The position numbers and the translations under genes are program-made. Positions 59,630 to 64,000 of a DNA stretch of 64,000 nucleotides are shown here, in pieces. Source of the DNA: Cryptosporangium arvum DSM 44712 (GTDB taxonomy: Bacteria; Actinomycetota; Actinomycetes; Mycobacteriales; Cryptosporangiaceae); the NCBI RefSeq assembly GCF_000585375.1, contig NZ_KK073874.1:682001-746000 (forward strand). Direction: 5' to 3'. Under the pieces are notes generated by a model. The model searched no databases and had not been told where the DNA came from. It saw only the letters and a list, made by a program, of their open reading frames with translations. Position 1 is the first letter of the stretch. Every line of letters begins with the position of its first letter.

Positions 59630-61774
59630 ATGCCGTCCTTCGTCCGAGCGTTCTCCGGTCTGCAGATGAAGCACCGACTACTCGCCCTCGGAGTGGGCGG
59701 CGTCGTCACCACGGCGATCGTGCTGGTCATCGTCGGTGCCTGGCAGACCAACGCGTTCAGCGAGCACGCTCGGGAGAACGTCTCGGCGTTGACGACGGCC
59801 GACCTTGACCACGTCGCCCAGGGCGTCGACCGGCTGACGACCACCGCGGGGAGCGGGATCCAGGCCCAGGTCAACCGGGGGATGACGGTCGCGCTGGCCG
59901 AACTCGGCCAGCGCGGCGGCGTCCGGCTCGCACCGGCCACCGCGAGCTGGACCGCGACGAACCAGACCACCCAGGCCAAGCGCAGCGTGACGCTGCCCAG
60001 GCTGCTGGTCGGCGGCACCTGGCTCGGCCAGAACCGCAACCTGAGCGTCCGGACACCGCTCGTCGACGACATCTACGGCATGGTCGGCGGCACCGTGACC
60101 GTGTTCCAGCGCATGAACAGCGCCGGTGACCTGCTCCGCGTCGCGACGAACGTCAAAGCCAAGACCGGCAACCGCGCGATCGGCACGTTCATCCCGGCCA
60201 CCGCGGCCGACGGCACACCGAACGCCGTCGCGTCCGCGATCAAGAGCGGCAAGCCGTACCGAGGGGTCGCGAAGGTCGTCGACACCTGGCAGGTCAGCGC
60301 CTACAACCCGCTGAAGAACTCCGCCGGCCAGGTCATCGGCGCGATCTACGTCGGGACGCCGCAGTCGGAGGCGACCGCTTCCCTGCGCGAGGCGATCGCC
60401 GCCACGAAGGTCGGGGAGAACGGCGGCGTGACGGTGTACAGCACGCTCACCGCCGACAAGGGTCGCGTGATCGCCGCGACCGACCCCGACCGGGTCGGCG
60501 CCGACGCGCTGGAGGACAAGGACGCGGACGGCAACGCGTACGTGCAGGACATCATCGAGCGGGCGACCGCGCTCGAACCGAACCAGACCACGAACGTGTT
60601 CTACCGCCTCCCCGGTATCAGCACCGACACGCCCGCCCGGACGCAGGTCGCGGTCTCCTACTACGCCGCCTACGGCTGGGCGATCGAGGTCGCGTCCTAC
60701 CTGCCCGACCATGCCGCCGCGATCGACGAGATCAACTCCGGCCGGTCCACGATGCTCTGGGCGTTCGTGATCGCCGGCCTCCTGCTGGCGCTGGTCGGCG
60801 GCGTCGTCGCGTGGGTCTGGGCCCGCAGCATCTCCGCACGGATGGAACGGCTGACCGCCTCGATCGTCGGACTGTCCCGCCGCGACCTGACCGTCGACGT
60901 GTCGGTCGACGGCGGCGACGAGATCGGCCGGATGGGCACCGCGCTGCGGACCGCGATCACCGAGCTGCGGGGCCTGCTCAGCGGCATCAGCGGAGCGTCG
61001 CTCGAGGTCGCGGGCGCGGCCGAGCGGGTGACGGTCGCGGGAAGCGCGCTCGCCGGCTCGTCGACCCGGGCCTCCGAGCAGACCGGCGACGCCACCCAGG
61101 CCGCGGCCGCGGTCAGCGAGAACGTCCAGCTGGTCTCCGAGAGCTCGGAGCAGATGGGGGCGGCGATCGCCGAGATCACCACCAACGCCCAGGAAGCCGC
61201 CGGTGTGGCCCGGGAGAGCGTCACGCTCTCGCAGCAGGCCGGCGAGGTCATCGCGAAGCTGGGCGAGTCGGGGAACCGGATCGCCGAGGTGGTCAAGGCG
61301 ATCAACGGGATCGCCGAGCAGACGAACCTGCTGGCGCTGAACGCGACCATCGAGGCGGCCAGGGCCGGCGAGTCCGGCAAGGGGTTCGCGGTCGTCGCCA
61401 GCGAGGTCAAGGACCTCGCTCAGGAGACCGCGCGCGCCACCGAGGACGTGACCGCCAGGGTCGAGGAGATCGCCGCCGACACCCGGCTGGCCGTCACCGC
61501 GATCGAGGGCATCTCGGAGTCGATCGCCCGGGTGAACGACTTCCAGACCGCGATCGCGGCGGCGGTGGAGGAGCAGACGGCCGCGACCGGCGAGATGAGC
61601 CGCAACGTCAACGTGGCCGCCGACCGCAGCAACGAGATCGCCCGCAACCTCGGCGAGGTGCTGAACACCGTCGACACGACCCGCAACGCGGTACAGGACT
61701 CGCGGCAGGCGGCCGAGGAGCTGAACGCCACCGCTCGTCACCTCACCGAACTGGTCGCCCGGTTCACGCTGTGA
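59630..61774 (+). CDS. Methyl-accepting chemotaxis protein with Cache-type sensor
   Basis: 714 residues from ATG 59630 (a later in-frame ATG is 12 codons on; no strong Shine-Dalgarno). Membrane helix near 15-38, then a large extracytoplasmic Cache_3/Cache_2-like region (VGGTVTVFQRMNSAGDLLRVATNV, YNPLKNSAGQVIGAIYVGTP) to about 375, a second helix (MLWAFVIAGLLLALVGGVVAW), HAMP, and the signalling domain with [42 protein letters not shown]. The tip is intact. It senses a small molecule outside and signals to a CheA kinase. No che operon is in the window. Confidence 0.94.
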   Translation: MPSFVRAFSGLQMKHRLLALGVGGVVTTAIVLVIVGAWQTNAFSEHARENVSALTTADLDHVAQGVDRLTTTAGSGIQAQVNRGMTVALAELGQRGGVRLAPATASWTATNQTTQAKRSVTLPRLLVGGTWLGQNRNLSVRTPLVDDIYGMVGGTVTVFQRMNSAGDLLRVATNVKAKTGNRAIGTFIPATAADGTPNAVASAIKSGKPYRGVAKVVDTWQVSAYNPLKNSAGQVIGAIYVGTPQSEATASLREAIAATKVGENGGVTVYSTLTADKGRVIAATDPDRVGADALEDKDADGNAYVQDIIERATALEPNQTTNVFYRLPGISTDTPARTQVAVSYYAAYGWAIEVASYLPDHAAAIDEINSGRSTMLWAFVIAGLLLALVGGVVAWVWARSISARMERLTASIVGLSRRDLTVDVSVDGGDEIGRMGTALRTAITELRGLLSGISGASLEVAGAAERVTVAGSALAGSSTRASEQTGDATQAAAAVSENVQLVSESSEQMGAAIAEITTNAQEAAGVARESVTLSQQAGEVIAKLGESGNRIAEVVKAINGIAEQTNLLALNATIEAARAGESGKGFAVVASEVKDLAQETARATEDVTARVEEIAADTRLAVTAIEGISESIARVNDFQTAIAAAVEEQTAATGEMSRNVNVAADRSNEIARNLGEVLNTVDTTRNAVQDSRQAAEELNATARHLTELVARFTL

Positions 61775-61790
61775 ACGGCGACGCGCGGCG

Positions 61791-63044
61791 TCAGCCGCCC
61801 GGCTCGAGCGTGGCCGCGCGTTCCTCGAACAGGGCCCGCTCGACGTCGTTGCGGGTCAGTTCGGCGGCCCGGCGGAACGCGGCGGCCGCTTCGGCGGCGC
61901 GGCCGAGCTGAGCCAGCAGCTCCCCGCGTACGGCCGGCAGGTGGGGGTAGCGGCGCAACTCCGCCGCGAGCGCGTCGGTGATCGCCAGGCCGCGGGACGG
62001 GTCGCCGGCCTTCCCCACCGCCACCGCGTGGTTCAGCCGGACGACCGGCGAGGGGCGCACGTAGGCCAGCACCTCGTACAACGCCCCGATCCGGGGCCAG
62101 TCGGTGTCGGTGGCACGCAGGGCCCGCGCGTGGCACGCCGCGATCGCCGCCTGCAGCGTGTACGCCCCACCGCCGAGCGACTCGGCCCGCTCCAGGGCGG
62201 CCAGCCCCCGGCGGATCAGCAGCCGGTCCCAGCGACGCCGGTCCTGGTCGTCGAGGAGCACCGGACGCCCGGCCGCGTCGATCCGCGCCGGGAGCCGGGA
62301 GGCCTGCAGCTCCATCAGCGCGACCAGCCCGTGCACCTCCGGCTCGTCGGGCAGCAGTCCGGCGAGTACCCGGCCCAGGCGCATCGCCTCCCGGCACAGC
62401 GCCGGACGGGTCCAGTCGGAGCCGCTCCTCGCCGCGTAGCCCTCATTGAACACCAGGTAGAGGACGCCGAGGACGGCGCCGAGCCGTTCGGCGGTCTCGG
62501 CCGGCGTCGGCATCGAGAACTCGACGCCGGCCGCGCTCAACGTCCGCTTCGCCCGCACGATCCGCTGGGCCGCGGTGGCCTCCGGGATCAGGAACGCCCG
62601 CGCGATCTCGTCCGTGCTCAACCCACCGAGCAGGCGCAGCGTCAACGCGACCTTGCCCTCGGTGGAGAGCACCGGGTGCGCGGCGGTGAACATCAGCCGC
62701 AGGAGGTCGTCGCCGATGTGGTCGTCGAGGTCGTCGACCAGGTCGTCGGTCCGGTCCCGCTCCGCCACGACGTCGGCGCCGAGCACCGCGAGTTTCTCCG
62801 CGTACCGCTGCCGCCGGCGCAGCACGTCGATCGCGCGGTGTTTCGCGGTGGCCCGCAGCCACGGGCCGGGCGCATCCGGAACACCGTCGCGCGGCCACTG
62901 TTCGAGCGCGATGACGAGCGTGTCCTGCGCGAGCTCCTCGGCCAGCCCGACGTCGCGGACCAGCCGGGCGATCCCGGCCACGACGCGGGCACCCTCGATG
63001 CGCCAGACGGCATCGAGGGTGCGGCGCACGTGGTCGTCGGTCAC
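61791..63044 (-). CDS. ECF42-like RNA polymerase sigma factor with C-terminal TPR-like domain
   Basis: 417 residues from GTG 63044. Sigma-70 region 2 is near residues 15-80 (LAEELAQDTLVIALEQWPRDGVP, GPWLRATAKHRAIDVLRRRQRY) and region 4 near 125-185 (LSTDEIARAFLIPEATAAQRIVRAKRTL). The long C-terminal part (RRWDRLLIRRGLAALERAESLGGGAYTLQAAIAACHA) is the TPR-like extension typical of ECF42. Members are paired with a YCII/DGPF protein gene, as here: its start overlaps the YCII stop by 4 bp. It lacks an obvious anti-sigma factor; the extension is thought to do that job. Confidence 0.9.
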   Translation of the reverse strand: MTDDHVRRTLDAVWRIEGARVVAGIARLVRDVGLAEELAQDTLVIALEQWPRDGVPDAPGPWLRATAKHRAIDVLRRRQRYAEKLAVLGADVVAERDRTDDLVDDLDDHIGDDLLRLMFTAAHPVLSTEGKVALTLRLLGGLSTDEIARAFLIPEATAAQRIVRAKRTLSAAGVEFSMPTPAETAERLGAVLGVLYLVFNEGYAARSGSDWTRPALCREAMRLGRVLAGLLPDEPEVHGLVALMELQASRLPARIDAAGRPVLLDDQDRRRWDRLLIRRGLAALERAESLGGGAYTLQAAIAACHARALRATDTDWPRIGALYEVLAYVRPSPVVRLNHAVAVGKAGDPSRGLAITDALAAELRRYPHLPAVRGELLAQLGRAAEAAAAFRRAAELTRNDVERALFEERAATLEPGG

Positions 63045-63409
63045 GGGGCGGGGAAGTCCTCCGGGCCGAACAGCTTCAGGACGTCGACGTCACCCTCCCA
63101 GCCGGGCCAGAGGTCGCGGTGGACCTTGAGGAAGCGCGACGCCCACTCCACCGCTTCCTCCTTCGCGTTGACCTCGTAGATCGCGTAGCTGATGACCTCC
63201 TTGGACTCCGCGAACGGACCGTCGGTGGTGGTCAGTTCCCCGGCGCTGAGCGACACCCGGGCGCCGGCGGAGCTCGGGGCGAGCCCGGAGTTCTCCAGCA
63301 GGGAGCCGGACTTCGTGGCCTCCTCGCCGAGAGCCATGATCGCGGCCATCAGCTCCGGCGGGGGAGGGGTCGTGGAGTGGGTACCGCGGAGCAGGGTCAG
63401 ATAGCGCAT
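63041..63409 (-). CDS. YCII-related (DGPF) protein
   Basis: 122 residues from ATG 63409 with AAGGAAA upstream. The motifs MRYLTLLRG, TTDGPFAESKEVISYAIYEV and KVHRDLWPGWEG match YCII-related/DGPF proteins that accompany ECF42 sigma factors. They have a ferredoxin-like fold with a putative active-site His/Asp but no firm activity. It overlaps the sigma gene by 4 bp and the DUF998 gene start region by 13 bp. Confidence 0.92.
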   Translation of the reverse strand: MRYLTLLRGTHSTTPPPPELMAAIMALGEEATKSGSLLENSGLAPSSAGARVSLSAGELTTTDGPFAESKEVISYAIYEVNAKEEAVEWASRFLKVHRDLWPGWEGDVDVLKLFGPEDFPAP

Positions 63410-63954
63410 CGGATTTCCTTCCAGAAGAGGATCGAGAGCCAGGCGGACGCGAGGATCACGGCGGCGGTGAACGCGAGCAGCGCCCAGCCCGCGCCGCCGG
63501 TGGCGGCCATCGCGACGAACGTGACGCCGAACAGGGCGCCGGTGAAGCGGGAAATGGCCCCGCGGACCAGGAAACAGGCGGCTACCAGCCCGATGAAGCC
63601 GATGCCGCCGCAGACGAAGTGCAGGATGCCGTGCGTGGTGACCTCGACGGTCTCGGGGGTGCCCACCGGGAAGCCCCGCCCGGGGTCGGCGGTGAAGATC
63701 CCGGCTCCGATCAGGCCCGCGCCGTACAGCGCGATCCCGGTCCGCACCCACCGGACCCGTAGCCCGAGCGCGCCCAGCACGGTCAGCGCTCCGGAGAGCA
63801 CCAGGTTCGCGCGGTGGATCCAGCCGAGGTCACCGTTGGCGAGCTGGCTCCAGGCGTGCCGCGTCGGGTCGAATCCGTCCCGGGTCGCGGCCTCGATCAG
63901 CGAGACCCCGACGTAGAGCGGGCCGGCCGCGAGTCCGGCGTACCCCAGCTTCAT
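63397..63954 (-). CDS. DUF998 family membrane protein
   Basis: 185 residues from ATG 63954 with GAAGGGA upstream. Six hydrophobic segments and the motif HAWSQLANGDLGWIHRANLVLSGAL identify DUF998, an integral membrane family of unknown function. It is the first gene of an operon with the YCII protein (13-bp overlap) and the sigma factor. A membrane sensor feeding the sigma factor is a possible role, not shown. Confidence 0.88.
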   Translation of the reverse strand: MKLGYAGLAAGPLYVGVSLIEAATRDGFDPTRHAWSQLANGDLGWIHRANLVLSGALTVLGALGLRVRWVRTGIALYGAGLIGAGIFTADPGRGFPVGTPETVEVTTHGILHFVCGGIGFIGLVAACFLVRGAISRFTGALFGVTFVAMAATGGAGWALLAFTAAVILASAWLSILFWKEIRCAI

Positions 63955-64000
63955 GCGTGTCCCTTCGAGAGGGGGCCGGTTGGCGGCCCTTCACTCTGTC
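63955..64000. other. Upstream end of the DUF998 operon
   Basis: The last 46 bases contain the ribosome-binding site GAAGGGA of the DUF998 gene and its leader. No promoter or other feature can be seen before the window ends. Confidence 0.4.

Overview
The window is very GC-rich coding DNA packed with genes on both strands. It carries a mycothiol-dependent-enzyme homologue, two AfsR/SARP (BTAD) regulators, a resuscitation-promoting factor behind a c-di-AMP riboswitch, GH6 cellulases, a DUF5709 protein, an ECF42-like sigma factor with a YCII partner, and many TetR/PadR/MarR/Lrp regulators. This mix points to a chromosomal segment of a filamentous actinobacterium. Two chemoreceptors (one with a PilZ domain) and a GGDEF-EAL protein suggest a motile, perhaps zoospore-forming lineage (Cryptosporangium/Actinoplanes/Kineosporia-like); that placement is inference. 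I see no tRNA, rRNA, insertion sequence, CRISPR array or prophage.

Layout. 1-3.6 kb: a divergent pair, a UvrD-type helicase with a RelE/ParE-like N-terminus (cut by the window edge) and a DUF262 (GmrSD-type) protein, possibly defence-related. 3.6-9 kb: an MMPL transporter and a large SARP/AfsR-like regulator. 9-15 kb: a SecD-P1-like membrane-anchored protein, an orphan, a GH6 glucanase, an MCP-PilZ chemoreceptor, an NAD(P)-binding protein and a coupled flavin oxidoreductase. 15-19 kb: an ATP-grasp enzyme with a small companion, divergent from hrpB. 19-27 kb: TetR with a divergent MMPL transporter, a membrane GGDEF-EAL protein and an XPB/Ssl2-N-terminal-like protein. 27-31.4 kb: PadR - ABC ATPase - permease operon, then an MDMPI-fold enzyme divergent from a second PadR. 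31.6-37.9 kb: a 2094-residue SF1 helicase-nuclease with a long low-complexity repeat tail. 38-45 kb: MarR, Rpf-LysM with its riboswitch, a GH6-CBM2 cellulase, and an MBL hydrolase - DedA - holin/phosphodiesterase operon. 45-54.6 kb: DUF4236, a BTAD-ATPase coupled to a GPP34 protein, TetR, a serine-hydrolase lipoprotein, MMPL transporter, and a Pro-rich membrane protein with an ATKAP tandem repeat. 54.7-64 kb: DUF5709, TetR divergent from an acyl-CoA dehydrogenase, a double-length Lrp divergent from an MFS exporter, a Cache-type MCP, and a sigma factor - YCII - DUF998 overlapping operon.

How the genes connect. Several divergent regulator/target pairs have visible operators. The two PadR genes each have two operator copies whose centres are 28 bp apart. 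The TetR/MMPL and TetR/acyl-CoA dehydrogenase gaps hold near-perfect dyads. Second-messenger genes cluster loosely: c-di-GMP (GGDEF-EAL, MCP-PilZ) and c-di-AMP (riboswitch before the cell-wall hydrolase). The strongest candidates for something undescribed are the giant helicase-nuclease with its repeat tail and orphan C-terminal domain, and the RelE-like-helicase/DUF262 divergent pair.
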